This document shows, in pieces, positions 1 to 7,583 of a stretch of 64,000 nucleotides of DNA (position 1 is the first letter of the stretch; the number at the start of each line of letters is the position of its first letter). Origin of the DNA: an uncultured Tropicimonas sp. Its GTDB lineage: Bacteria > Pseudomonadota > Alphaproteobacteria > Rhodobacterales > Rhodobacteraceae. The notes beneath the pieces are model-generated. The model was not told the DNA's origin and ran no database searches. It saw only the letters and a program-made list of their open reading frames with translations. A program made the position numbers and the translations under genes. The DNA is taken from contig CANMIP010000012.1 in assembly GCA_947497945.1 (NCBI GenBank), forward strand, positions 1-64,000, in the 5' to 3' direction.

Positions 1-7
1 GAAGATC

Positions 8-46
8 CCCGTGCCGCCCCGAGAGAGGGTGGCACGGGCCATTTTC
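8..46 (+). terminator. Rho-independent terminator at left edge
   Basis: CCCGTGCC (8-15) pairs with GGCACGGG (31-38) and is followed by ATTTTC. It presumably ends a gene lying left of the window and isolates the small gene starting at 84. Confidence 0.6.
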
Positions 47-83
47 GGGCACCCGGAGGACGAATTACCGAAGGGAGACCACA

Positions 84-290
84 ATGTCCGACACGACCAA
101 TGAAGACTTCGAGGCCAAGCTTGCCGGCGGGTTCATCTTGCTGAGACCCGTCTCGGCGGCGGCACAAGACTGGGTCAGAGAACACCTGCCCGAGGACACG
201 CCATCGCTGGGACAGCACCTGGCGATCGAAACCCGGCACGCACCTCCGATCTTCGACGGCATCGAAGACGATGGCCTGACCATCGCCTGA
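84..290 (+). CDS. Small orphan protein, 68 aa, unknown function
   Basis: The gene starts at ATG 84 behind a GAAGGGAG ribosome binding site and encodes a 68-residue acidic soluble protein with no signal peptide or membrane segment. The N-terminal part carries a hydrophobic stretch (GGFILLRPVSAAA) followed by a DWVREHLP segment. It is a monocistronic unit: a terminator lies on each side. I do not recognise the family. Short acidic proteins of this type occur on plasmids and in genomic islands, which fits the accessory character of the next 6 kb, but that is inference. Coding status rests on the good ribosome binding site and tight flanking terminators. Confidence 0.6.
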   Translation: MSDTTNEDFEAKLAGGFILLRPVSAAAQDWVREHLPEDTPSLGQHLAIETRHAPPIFDGIEDDGLTIA

Positions 291-297
291 AATCCTG

Positions 298-327
298 CCC
301 GCTGCCCAACCGGGTGGCGGGTCTTTT
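298..327 (+). terminator. Rho-independent terminator
   Basis: CCCGC (298-302) and CCC (305-307) pair with GGG (312-314) and GCGGG (317-321), with a TCTTTTT tail. It sits eight bases past the stop of the gene at 84-290. Confidence 0.75.
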
Positions 328-381
328 TCGGGCGCCCTCGGGGACGGCGATGACCGCCGTCCGAGAAGAGGGAGATACCCC

Positions 382-759
382 ATGAAAGACGAAAGCGACC
401 GGCTGGCGGACACCTTCCGCACAGCCCTCGCGGCGATCCAACAACTCGTGGCGCCGCTCAAGGACGACGACAGCGGAGAAGCCCGCGAGCGCATCCTGGA
501 AGACGCACTCAGTGTCGAGGTCAGGGATCCGTGGTATACCCCCGAGGAGGTCCATGGCGGGCCCTGTGAGTACCGGTTGCTGCTCGCCACCGGCGGGCCA
601 GCAGTTCGCATTATCGGCCGCCTGGACCCCTTCCACGAGCCGGAGACCGCTGTGTTGGAGGTTCAGGACTGGTTCCTGCCTTGGACAGCCTTCGAGACCG
701 ACCAGAAAAATGATGAAGGGCTACTGGCTTATGCTAGGTGCTTCTGGTTCGGCGAATAG
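382..759 (+). CDS. Small orphan protein, 125 aa, unknown function
   Basis: The gene starts at ATG 382 after an AGAGGGAG ribosome binding site. The 125-residue acidic protein has no signal peptide or membrane helix. An N-terminal helical part (residues 1-45) is followed by a region rich in aromatic and beta-forming residues (RIIGRLDPF, VLEVQDWFLPW). Terminators at 298-327 and 766-795 make it an independent transcription unit. I recognise no family. The layout matches the preceding small gene: terminator, leader, GGGAG site, short ORF, terminator. Confidence 0.65.
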   Translation: MKDESDRLADTFRTALAAIQQLVAPLKDDDSGEARERILEDALSVEVRDPWYTPEEVHGGPCEYRLLLATGGPAVRIIGRLDPFHEPETAVLEVQDWFLPWTAFETDQKNDEGLLAYARCFWFGE

Positions 760-765
760 CCAACG

Positions 766-795
766 GCTGCCCCGCTGCGCGGGGCGGCTTTTTCC
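766..795 (+). terminator. Strong Rho-independent terminator
   Basis: GCTGCCCCGC (766-775) pairs over 10 bp with GCGGGGCGGC (779-788) and is followed by a run of T. It ends the transcript of the gene at 382-759. Confidence 0.85.
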
Positions 796-952
796 CTTTT
801 TAATCCTTGGTGATCAACTTCCACGGATCCGTTCGCAGCACCCAGCGCAGGGGCATGGCAGACTTTCAGAAGCCTATCCCGAAGGAGCGTGAACGGCCCT
901 GAGATGCCTTTCGTGAACGCCGCAGAGAACGGCAGCAGGGAGGGCGAAGCGG

Positions 953-1080
953 TCAGTTCGCATTCGCGACGTGGACCGAGCGGAACTCAAACGGGGAAAT
1001 GCCGTAGGCTTGACGGAATGCGCGCGCGAAGTGGCTTGGTGTAGAGTGTCCAGCCCCATTTCTATGTGCCACTTCTTGAT
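953..1080 (-). pseudogene. Remnant of an AraC-family regulator C-terminus
   Basis: The reverse strand reads STPSHFARAFRQAYGISPFE at about 980-1048, which matches the second helix-turn-helix of AraC/XylS regulators (pattern SxSHFxRxFRxxYGxSPxxYR). There is no N-terminal domain: only a few upstream residues (LYQEVAHRNGAG) look related and the reading frame is otherwise unsupported. A full AraC protein is about 300 residues, so about 40 remain. The rest of the 796-1254 gap holds no other supported gene. This is a decayed fragment, consistent with repeated recombination at this edge. Confidence 0.6.
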
Positions 1081-1199
1081 AGAGTTTCAGGCACAGGAGG
1101 CCGCATTCCGAGTGGCATCGGCTCGGCGCAACATACGCGAAAGCCATACTGTCCGAGCTGAGACCGGTTCAAATCCGTCTGACACCGCCAACAAATATC

Positions 1200-1227
1200 C
1201 CCCCTTCGCATCGCCATGCGAAGGGGG
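1200..1227 (-). terminator. Long hairpin terminator after the RTX gene
   Basis: CCCCCTTCGCAT (1200-1211) pairs perfectly with ATGCGAAGGGGG (1216-1227) around a CGCC loop. Reading on the minus strand the hairpin is followed by ATATTTGTTG. It lies 28 bases past the stop codon of the RTX gene and is placed to end its transcript. Confidence 0.75.
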
Positions 1228-1254
1228 GCAAGCCTGGCGCGCAGGCTGTTTGGA

Positions 1255-4200
1255 TCACACGAAGTCGGTTACCTCGGGCAACTCCGGCGCGTCGAAGGTC
1301 AGGATCTCCGCCGCGATCTCGGCCGCGCCGTCGACGAGGCTGCCGACACCCGGCAGGCTCGAACCTGCCTCCTTCAGATTGAGCATCCAGTCTTCGAAGG
1401 CCGCGGCGAAGGCGATCTCGGTGTCGCTGTCCGCAGAGGTTTCGCCGAGATAGCCGTCGAAGTCGACCTTGCCGCTATCGGGATCGTCGAACTTGAACTC
1501 GAAGCTGTCGACATAGTCCATCCCGGTCTCCCCGGCGCGATCCGCCCATGTGGCCGTGAAAAGACCATCCTCGAAGGCCTGGCCAAGGTCGATTTCCTGA
1601 ACGCCGTCGTCGCCGACAATGCGCAGGGTTTCGATCCGTGTGTCGTCGTCATCCATGTTCTTGATCCGGACTTCGCCGCCATCGCCTTCGATCACGAGAT
1701 CCTTGCCGCCCTCGACGAAGAAGCGCAGGTCGCTGCCGTCGAGTGCGCCGGCCTCGCGCAGTTCCAGGACGTCGTTCTCGCCGCCGCCACCGCCGGAAAT
1801 CGCATCAAGCTTGTCGCTTGCGAAGTCCAGGAAATCGCCAAGTTCGCGCGCCGCGTCGAGCCCGGCCTCGTCAATGTCCATCTCGCCCGTCGAGCCGAAG
1901 GTGAAGAGGTAGGTGTCATTGCCCTGACCGCCGACCACGTCGCCGCCGGCATCGGAGACGGAGAGGAAGTCGTCGCCCGCGCCGCCGAAGAACTGGGTGC
2001 TGTCATAGTCGAGCAGAGAACTGATGGTGGCGTGGACATCCGCGACGGCCTCCTTGGCGTCATCGACCAGGTCGCCGACCGCATCGGTGATCTTCTGCAG
2101 CGGGTTCAGGGCGTCGAGCGTCTCCTTGAGGCTCTCGACCTTGTCCGTCACGCCGGTCAGCAGGCCGCTGAAGGGAGTGTCGAAGGGGCTGTCGACCGTT
2201 CCCGCATCCACATCAAGATCGGGGGCGAAGATCGACCAGACGAGGTCCACGAAGGTTCCGCTGTCCATCAGCCAGTCCACGCCATCCTGCCCGAAGGAGA
2301 AATTGGCCTTGTCGCCGGTGGTCAGCATCAGGTCGCCGCCGGTGCCGCCAAAGGCGAAGTTGTAGGAGCCGCTGCCGATGAAGATGTCGCTATCCGCGCC
2401 ACCCATCTGGAAGCCCAGGTCGCCGCCGGTGGAGAAGACATCCGCGCCATCGCCGCCAAATTGCAGGTTGAGCGAGGGGGCGTTGTCGAGGAGCTTTTCC
2501 TTCAGGGACTGCTTCTTGGCATCCGTGTGCGCGTCCGTGTCCGGTTCTGCATCCGTGGCGGTTTCGTCCGTCGCGGGGGCTTCGGTCTCCGTGCTCTCCT
2601 CGGCGCCATCCTTCTGCGAGTCCTGGAATTTCTCCTTCAGATGATCCCAGAGGGCGCCCAGCGGGTCGGCCTCGCCATCGCCGCCACGGCTGAGCATGAA
2701 GTCGCTGCCGTCATTGCCCATCTGGACCTGGATGCCGGCATCCTCGCCGCGCTCCAGCGCGACCATGACATCGGTATCGCCGCCGCCATTCTGGACGTTG
2801 ACGCGCCCGAGACCCACCATCAGGTCGGTGCCTTCGCCGCCGAACTGCACGGTTGCCGTGCCGCCGCCGAGCATCAGGTCCGCGCCTTCGCCGCCCACCT
2901 GCAGGTTGCCCTTGCCGGCACCGATGATGATGTCGGTCTCCGCGCCGCCGATCTGGATATTGGCTTCGCCGCCCGCAAGCATGACGTTGAAACCGTCGGT
3001 GCCGGTCGAGTTGGCATATTCGGCCAGCTTGTCTGCCGCCGCATCCAGATCGAAGTCGCCGAGGCTCACATCCCTGGGAATGGTGGACCAGATCTCGGCG
3101 CCGAATTGCAGGTTGCCCTTGCCGGCGCCGATGAGCCAGTCATTCCCGGTGCCGCCGATCTGGATATTGGCCGCGCCGCCACCGACGAGAATGTCCGCAT
3201 TGTTGCCGCCATACTGGATATTCGCGCTGCCGACGCCAACGGCGAGGTCGTCGCCATCGCCACCGAACTGGACATTGGTGCTGCCCACGGCAAAGAGCTT
3301 GTCGTCCCCGGTGCCGCCGACCTGGACATTGGTGTTGCCAGCGGCCAGCAGCATGTCATTGCCGGCGTCGCCGAATTGCAGGTTGAGATTGCCGACACCG
3401 ACCATGGCGTCATTGCCGTTGCCGCCCGACTGCCAGTTGGCGTTGCTGACGGCGACCATGGTGTCGTCCCCGTCCTGTCCGCTCTGGGTCGTCGCAACGA
3501 CGGCGGCCGCGACCATCTTGTCATTGCCAGTGCCGCCGAACATGACGTTGACGCCGCCGGCGCTGATCATCGTGTCGTCGCCGGCATCGCCGAAGACGGT
3601 ATTGACCCCGCCCACGGCCTTCATCATGTCGTTGCCGTCATTGCCGTGCAGCACGTTCACGCCGCCGATCCCGGTGATGGTATCGTTGCCGGTGCCGCCA
3701 TGGGCGTTGTTGACCGCGCCGATCGCCTCGATGGTGTCGTCGCCGCTATCGCCATACATCTCGTTATAGGCGCCGATACCCTTCATGGTGTCGTTGCCGG
3801 TGCCACCATGCATCTTGTTCCAGAGGCCGCGCCCTTCCATGTGGTCGTTGCCGGAGCCGCCATACATGAGGTTCTTCGCGCCGTATCCATACAGCCCGTC
3901 GTCATGGCTGCCGCCATCCATCTTGTTGTAGCCGCCATAGCCATAAAGCTTGTCGTAGCCGGAGCCGCCATACATGTTGTTGACCGCGCCGTAGCCGTAG
4001 AGCATGTCCTCGTTATTGCCGCCATGCATGTCGTTCTTGGCGCCGTAGCCGTAGAGCCGGTCATTATGGTCGCCGCCATGGAGGTAGTTATAGGCGCCGG
4101 TGCCCTTCAGGTAATCATGACCGGTGCCGCCGTAGAGCTTGTTGGTGGCGCCGGAGCCGTAGAGGCTGTCATTGCCCGAGCCGCCGCTGATGTAGTTGTA

Positions 4201-4470
4201 GATGCCGTAGCCATAGACCTTGTCACTGCCGGAGCCGCCATAGAGATAGTTCGATCCGCCCCAGCCCTTGACGATATCGCTGCCGGAGCCACCTTCGAGC
4301 TTGTTCCAGCCACCATAGCCATAGACGAGGTCGTTGCCGGATCCGCCCTTGAGGTGGTTCTTGGCGGCATAGCCGTACATCTTGTCATTGCCGCTGCCGG
4401 CATCCTTGTAGACGCTGATTCCATAGAGCTTGTAGGTTTTGTGCGGGGATGTGTAAGACGTGCTACCCAT
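1255..4470 (-). CDS. RTX-like beta-roll protein, 18-residue repeats
   Basis: This 1071-residue acidic protein starts at ATG 4470 behind AAAGGAA. Residues 25-457 are 24 near-perfect 18-residue repeats of the form GxGxDxhxGxGxxNxhxG. The first half of each repeat is a canonical calcium-binding RTX nonapeptide (GGSGNDLVY). The second half is degenerate, keeping an Asn (GYGGWNKLE). Early repeats are Tyr/Gly-rich (YGYG); later ones become VNVQFG type. A non-repeat insert (458-505) is followed by about four repeats, an acidic Thr/Glu/Asp/Ala linker near 590-650, a third repeat block near 660-735, and a C-terminal non-repetitive domain. There is no Sec signal, as expected for type I secretion (family knowledge), but no transporter genes are nearby. 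The upstream gene is a HlyC-like acyltransferase. Exact role (adhesin, S-layer, toxin-like) cannot be told. Confidence 0.85.
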   Translation of the reverse strand: MGSTSYTSPHKTYKLYGISVYKDAGSGNDKMYGYAAKNHLKGGSGNDLVYGYGGWNKLEGGSGSDIVKGWGGSNYLYGGSGSDKVYGYGIYNYISGGSGNDSLYGSGATNKLYGGTGHDYLKGTGAYNYLHGGDHNDRLYGYGAKNDMHGGNNEDMLYGYGAVNNMYGGSGYDKLYGYGGYNKMDGGSHDDGLYGYGAKNLMYGGSGNDHMEGRGLWNKMHGGTGNDTMKGIGAYNEMYGDSGDDTIEAIGAVNNAHGGTGNDTITGIGGVNVLHGNDGNDMMKAVGGVNTVFGDAGDDTMISAGGVNVMFGGTGNDKMVAAAVVATTQSGQDGDDTMVAVSNANWQSGGNGNDAMVGVGNLNLQFGDAGNDMLLAAGNTNVQVGGTGDDKLFAVGSTNVQFGGDGDDLAVGVGSANIQYGGNNADILVGGGAANIQIGGTGNDWLIGAGKGNLQFGAEIWSTIPRDVSLGDFDLDAAADKLAEYANSTGTDGFNVMLAGGEANIQIGGAETDIIIGAGKGNLQVGGEGADLMLGGGTATVQFGGEGTDLMVGLGRVNVQNGGGDTDVMVALERGEDAGIQVQMGNDGSDFMLSRGGDGEADPLGALWDHLKEKFQDSQKDGAEESTETEAPATDETATDAEPDTDAHTDAKKQSLKEKLLDNAPSLNLQFGGDGADVFSTGGDLGFQMGGADSDIFIGSGSYNFAFGGTGGDLMLTTGDKANFSFGQDGVDWLMDSGTFVDLVWSIFAPDLDVDAGTVDSPFDTPFSGLLTGVTDKVESLKETLDALNPLQKITDAVGDLVDDAKEAVADVHATISSLLDYDSTQFFGGAGDDFLSVSDAGGDVVGGQGNDTYLFTFGSTGEMDIDEAGLDAARELGDFLDFASDKLDAISGGGGGENDVLELREAGALDGSDLRFFVEGGKDLVIEGDGGEVRIKNMDDDDTRIETLRIVGDDGVQEIDLGQAFEDGLFTATWADRAGETGMDYVDSFEFKFDDPDSGKVDFDGYLGETSADSDTEIAFAAAFEDWMLNLKEAGSSLPGVGSLVDGAAEIAAEILTFDAPELPEVTDFV
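3100..4398 (-). repeat. 54-bp coding repeats (24 tandem 18-residue units)
   Basis: Codons 25-457 of the RTX gene form 24 tandem units of 54 bp, with one 19-residue unit near residues 313-331. The period is twice the usual 27-bp RTX unit because odd and even nonapeptides have diverged into two classes. Such arrays can change length by slippage or unequal recombination. Confidence 0.85.
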
Positions 4471-4509
4471 TGGAGAATTCCTTTCAGATCAAATTGTGGG
4501 AGTTGAAGA

Positions 4510-4989
4510 TCAGGCGGCGGTCGCGGAGCTGGAAGCCCAGCTGCCCTGGGCATCGCGGCCGGGGAACTGGACGATCTTTTTCATTCGGCCGTCGCCGCTT
4601 CGCCGGACAGCCCGAAAGGCGATGCCGGGGAAGATGGTGCGGGTCAGGTCGCGCGCCATTCGGAAGCCATTGCCGAAAGGCGCGACGAAATCCATGACCA
4701 CGGGACGCTGCCCGCAACTCCACGCCTCCGGTGACAGAGGCTGGTCGAGCTCCATGACAGCCTGCTCGGTTTCCGCGTCGAGATAGGCCCAGCTGGCCAT
4801 GCCCACGGGCAAACCGCCCGACCGCCAGATCCGAAGCTGACCGAGCGCGAGGGGCGGCAGGATCAGCTGGCTGAAGCCTTCGAGGCTGCGGCCTGCATAG
4901 AGATCGCTCTGCGCCATGAGCGCCAGTGCCTCGCCAAGCATCGTGAATTCGGAGGTCAGGATTTCGGCCTGGTCGCGTGTGTCAGTCAT
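4510..4989 (-). CDS. HlyC-type toxin-activating acyltransferase, His replaced by Tyr
   Basis: The 159-residue product aligns along its length with HlyC/RtxC lysine acyltransferases, which move a fatty acyl chain from acyl-ACP to internal lysines of RTX proteins. Recognisable blocks are SDLYAGRSL, LPPLALGQLRIWR, PVGMASWAYL, EAWSCGQRPVVMDFVAPFGN and FPGIAFRAVR. The catalytic Asp of HlyC (Asp92) is kept in VVMDFVAPFG. The catalytic His (His23 in the SPLHRNW motif) is Tyr here, and the following Arg is also lost. I chose ATG 4989, which has AAGGAG upstream; a longer in-frame ORF to 5205 lacks support. The gene lies 39 bases before the RTX gene, the usual C-then-A order. It may be inactive, or use another base. 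Confidence 0.8.
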   Translation of the reverse strand: MTDTRDQAEILTSEFTMLGEALALMAQSDLYAGRSLEGFSQLILPPLALGQLRIWRSGGLPVGMASWAYLDAETEQAVMELDQPLSPEAWSCGQRPVVMDFVAPFGNGFRMARDLTRTIFPGIAFRAVRRSGDGRMKKIVQFPGRDAQGSWASSSATAA

Positions 4990-5322
4990 CTCTTGGGTCT
5001 CCTTCCGAAAATGCCTTGTTTGAAGGGGCTTCCCTTGATGGTTCGGGGTGCCCGTCGGGGATTGTTTCGCAAATCCATCGTGCCGCGGATCGACCGAGAC
5101 ATGTGATGTGGTCTGACGGTCAGGTGGGCCGATCTGGTTTTCAGATTGCCTGCTCTCGATCCGCCCGGATGCGTAAACTGCCCCGAAAATGACTGGAGGT
5201 TTCAAAGCCGCGCCATGCCCGAGAAGTTGCGTCCGAAGCTTGCAATATCCAACCCTGCGCCATTACCATCGCTTGGCACGCGACGCCCGAGCGCCCAACT
5301 GGAGACTGTCAGGAGGTCATTC

Positions 5323-5925
5323 TTGGCCGATGAGCTTGAAAAGACCGATCAACTGCCCGCGCCGCAGTTGGTTCACAGGCTTCAGGCTGTCTTGCTCGCG
5401 GAGTCGCGTTTCCTGGCGCGTTTGCGCGAAAGGACAGCCGAAACCTGCAGGATCCGGGACGAGGTCGAGGCGACCCAGCGTGAGCTCGACCACGAGAACG
5501 TCGCCCATATCGCGCGGTTCTTCTTCCTTCTCAAGGCGCTTGATTGCTCGACCCCGGAGGCCATTGAAGCGTTGATAGAGGGGCATAATCGAAAGGTCAG
5601 GAGCCTGATCGAACAGGAAGATTTCCGGATCAGGACACGCAGGGAGCTGGAGAAATCCGTTTTCAAGGACGCCCAGCAATATGTCTGCGTCAAGACGGTC
5701 CGGGAAAAGGGGCGTGCGGTTTTCGCAAAGACGGAGGTGGCTGCCCTCCTGTTCGATCACATGAGCCGGGACAGCGCCGTCAAGACGCTGGACCTCCTGA
5801 TCCGGGCAGGGCTGCTGATCGAAGAAGATTCCGATCCGCTGTCCGGCACCAATCGGAAGCTCATCAAGACGGATGGCGTGCTTGAGGATGCCGTGGCGCA
5901 ATACCTGTCCGAAATCGGGAACTGA
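5323..5925 (+). CDS. Uncharacterised helical protein with winged-helix-like end
   Basis: I favour a TTG start at 5323 because a perfect AGGAGG lies 7 bases upstream, giving 200 residues. An ATG at 5215 (236 aa) has a GGAGG at a poor distance, and its extra residues look non-coding. Residues about 5-110 are charged and helical, with coiled-coil character (RELDHENVAHIARFFFLLKA). The last 80 residues resemble a winged helix (KTEVAALLFDHM, KTLDLLIRAGLL, then NRKLIKTDGVLEDAV). A DNA-binding or regulatory role is possible but unproven. The gene is divergent from the acyltransferase/RTX pair and is followed after 21 bases by an exported-protein gene. Confidence 0.6.
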   Translation: MADELEKTDQLPAPQLVHRLQAVLLAESRFLARLRERTAETCRIRDEVEATQRELDHENVAHIARFFFLLKALDCSTPEAIEALIEGHNRKVRSLIEQEDFRIRTRRELEKSVFKDAQQYVCVKTVREKGRAVFAKTEVAALLFDHMSRDSAVKTLDLLIRAGLLIEEDSDPLSGTNRKLIKTDGVLEDAVAQYLSEIGN

Positions 5926-5946
5926 ACATCAAAGGGAGATTTCATC

Positions 5947-6237
5947 ATGAAATTCATTGCTCCAGCTGTAGTGGCCTACAGCCTTCTTTGCACGCCCGCC
6001 TTTGCCATCAGCGCCGACATCTTCGGCCTGAGCGACAGGGAGCAGGCTTGCTCCTTCCTCCAGGAAGCGGAAGATCTCGCACGGATCGACCAGGGCGAAC
6101 GTTTTCCATGCGGTCCGAGAACGCGAAGCACGCGTGTGGTCAATGAAATACAGCTGCTGCAGGAGGCCTACCGGGCCGATCCTGAGGCCACGCTCGACCT
6201 GATCGAACGTATCCTGAAGGCGGGAAAGACCCACTGA
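5947..6237 (+). CDS. Small exported protein, unknown function
   Basis: ATG 5947 follows an AAGGGAG site. The 96-residue product begins with a Sec signal peptide (MKFIAPAVVAYSLLCTPAFA, cleavage expected after AFA) and continues as a mature protein of about 76 residues with two Cys (CSFLQEAEDLA, FPCGPRT) that could form a disulfide. It lies 21 bases after the preceding gene in the same direction and is probably cotranscribed. I do not recognise a family. Confidence 0.65.
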   Translation: MKFIAPAVVAYSLLCTPAFAISADIFGLSDREQACSFLQEAEDLARIDQGERFPCGPRTRSTRVVNEIQLLQEAYRADPEATLDLIERILKAGKTH

Positions 6238-6341
6238 CCTTCCTCAGGACCGCATGGAGGCTTTGAGCCCCCCGGAAATACGGGCACGGACGTGGGCCAC
6301 GATTTGCGGCCTGCTGATCTTCAGCGAGAAGGAGATCAGGG

Positions 6342-6400
6342 ATGTCGAAAGGGAAGCAACATGCGCCCGAGTTCAAGGCAAAGTGGCGCTGGCATCGTCA
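6342..6400 (+). mobile_element. Fragment of IS3-family orfA start
   Basis: Starting at ATG 6342 the sequence encodes MSKGKQHAPEFKAK, the typical N-terminus of IS3-family OrfA transposases (pattern MSKRKQHxPEFKAKVALEA). One missing base after the last Lys shifts the frame; in the shifted frame VALA follows. The element then stops and runs directly into integrase-like sequence. It has the ATG but no remaining helix-turn-helix, so it is dead. Confidence 0.6.
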
Positions 6401-6404
6401 TGGA

Positions 6405-6725
6405 ACGCGCTTCGGTCATACAGGGCAAGACGAACAGACCTAAGCGGTTCGAAATCTCCGAAGGGAGCCAGACGTCGATGTCGATATGGCTGGGGAATTC
6501 ATTGATGGTCGGATCCAGATACCTTTGGCCGAAGCGGTTCCGCGAGAGGCTGCATGTCTCGACATGCCAGTATGCCCGGCTGGTTCGAGAGTGGGCATGA
6601 CCGATCGGCCCGGCCCCAAGCCGAAGGGGCCCCACTCGATGCGCCGGACCAAGCGCGCCCAGATCTATCGCGAGACGGAAAACCAGCGAGCCGCGCAACG
6701 TCGACTCGGGCACAGCAGGATGCTC
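6405..6725 (+). pseudogene. Truncated, frameshifted tyrosine recombinase (integrase)
   Basis: The plus strand encodes pieces typical of phage/island integrases: GKTNRPKRFEISEG, LWPKRFRERLHVSTCQYARL and, in another frame from about 6600, HSMRRTKRAQIYRETENQRA followed by LGHS. The Arg of HSMRRTK and the LGHS box correspond to two active-site blocks of tyrosine recombinases. The segment carrying the nucleophilic Tyr is missing, because similarity ends where the response-regulator gene stops on the other strand. There is at least one frameshift near 6595 and no N-terminal domain. It marks a former integration boundary between the RTX region and the reductase island. Confidence 0.7.
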
Positions 6726-7434
6726 ACGCCTTTTCCAGGAACACGTATCCGATCCCGTGGACCGTGATGATGAGTTCCGGGTCCTTCGGATCGCGTTCGA
6801 TCTTCTTTCGAAGACGACCGACCAGAACATCCACAGTCCGGTCGAACGGATCTCTCTCCCGGCCGCTCAGCGCATCAAGCAGAGCGTCGCGCTGCATGAC
6901 CCTGCCACGGTGACGTTGCAGAGCCAGCAGGAGCTCGAACTCGCCGCGGGTCAGGTGGACATCGCTCCCGTCAGGCGCGGTGAGTCTCCTTGCAGCGGGT
7001 GCAAGCGTCCAGCCGTTGAATTTGTAGATGTCTTCGGTGCTCTCCGAGGGAGCCTGACCCGAGCGGCTCACGCGCCTCAAGATGTTGTTGGCGCGCGCCA
7101 GTAGCTCGCGCGGGTTGTAGGGCTTGTCGAGGTAATCATCGGCCCCGATTTCCAACGCCACGATCCTGTCGATATCTTCTGTCTTGGAGCTGATCACAAT
7201 GACCGGCAGGTCGGAACTGCGGCGCAGCTCCCGCAAAAGGCTCAACCCGTCTCGTCCCGGCAGGCGGATGTCGAGGCACAGCAGGTCCACATTGGCCTTG
7301 CGCAGCGCAATGTCCATCTCGTCGCCATTGCTTGCCCGGAGTACCCGGAACCCCTCCAGCTCGAAGTAGCCGGCCATGAGTTCGAGGCTGGTTGGGTCAT
7401 CTTCGACAATCAGCACACGCTTGGGCGCATCCAT
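6724..7434 (-). CDS. dorR: OmpR-family response regulator of the DMSO/TMAO system
   Basis: The 236-residue protein has an N-terminal receiver domain (acidic pocket Glu11/Asp12, phospho-acceptor Asp55 in LLCLDIRLPG, Lys in YLDKPYNP) and a C-terminal winged helix (LTRGEFELLLAL to IITVHGIGYVFLEKA). Length and layout match TorR/DorR. ATG 7434 is preferred because GAGGAG precedes it; an upstream ATG at 7455 has no such site. It is divergent from dorC and the shared promoter region contains the motif at 7459-7486, a plausible binding site. The partner kinase is likely the hybrid kinase at 12244-14598 (inference from position). The name is by analogy with Rhodobacter dor; torR would be equally defensible. 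Confidence 0.85.
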   Translation of the reverse strand: MDAPKRVLIVEDDPTSLELMAGYFELEGFRVLRASNGDEMDIALRKANVDLLCLDIRLPGRDGLSLLRELRRSSDLPVIVISSKTEDIDRIVALEIGADDYLDKPYNPRELLARANNILRRVSRSGQAPSESTEDIYKFNGWTLAPAARRLTAPDGSDVHLTRGEFELLLALQRHRGRVMQRDALLDALSGRERDPFDRTVDVLVGRLRKKIERDPKDPELIITVHGIGYVFLEKA

Positions 7435-7458
7435 GTGACTCTCCTCACCGTTCACAAT

Positions 7459-7486
7459 CTGTTTACAATTTTCTACAGCTCATTCA
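7459..7486. promoter_or_regulatory. Putative response-regulator operator before dorC/dorR
   Basis: CTGTTTACAATTTTCTACAG followed by CTCATTCA lies in the divergent dorR-dorC promoter region. The same arrangement recurs at 8876-8903 before dorA. The core CTGTTTACA resembles the known TorR box decamer of enteric bacteria (CTGTTCATAT). Binding is inferred. Confidence 0.6.
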
Positions 7487-7583
7487 AATCAGGAAAACAG
7501 CGGATTTACAGCGACCCTTTATCCAACCCTCGACGCAGGTGCAGGCGGACGGTCCGTTGCGCTGTTTTCAGGAGGATTGCGGC

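Noticed and set aside
1130-1192. tRNA-like 3' end (GGTTCAAATCC and ACACCGCCA)
   Set aside because: The T-stem pairs at only three positions and no anticodon or D arm can be folded. It may be a decayed tRNA fragment but cannot be supported.
1216-4506. 1096-codon open frame on the plus strand opposite the RTX gene
   Set aside because: It mirrors the repeat coding of the minus strand, shows no independent family and has no ribosome binding site. High-GC antisense frames of repetitive genes stay open by chance.
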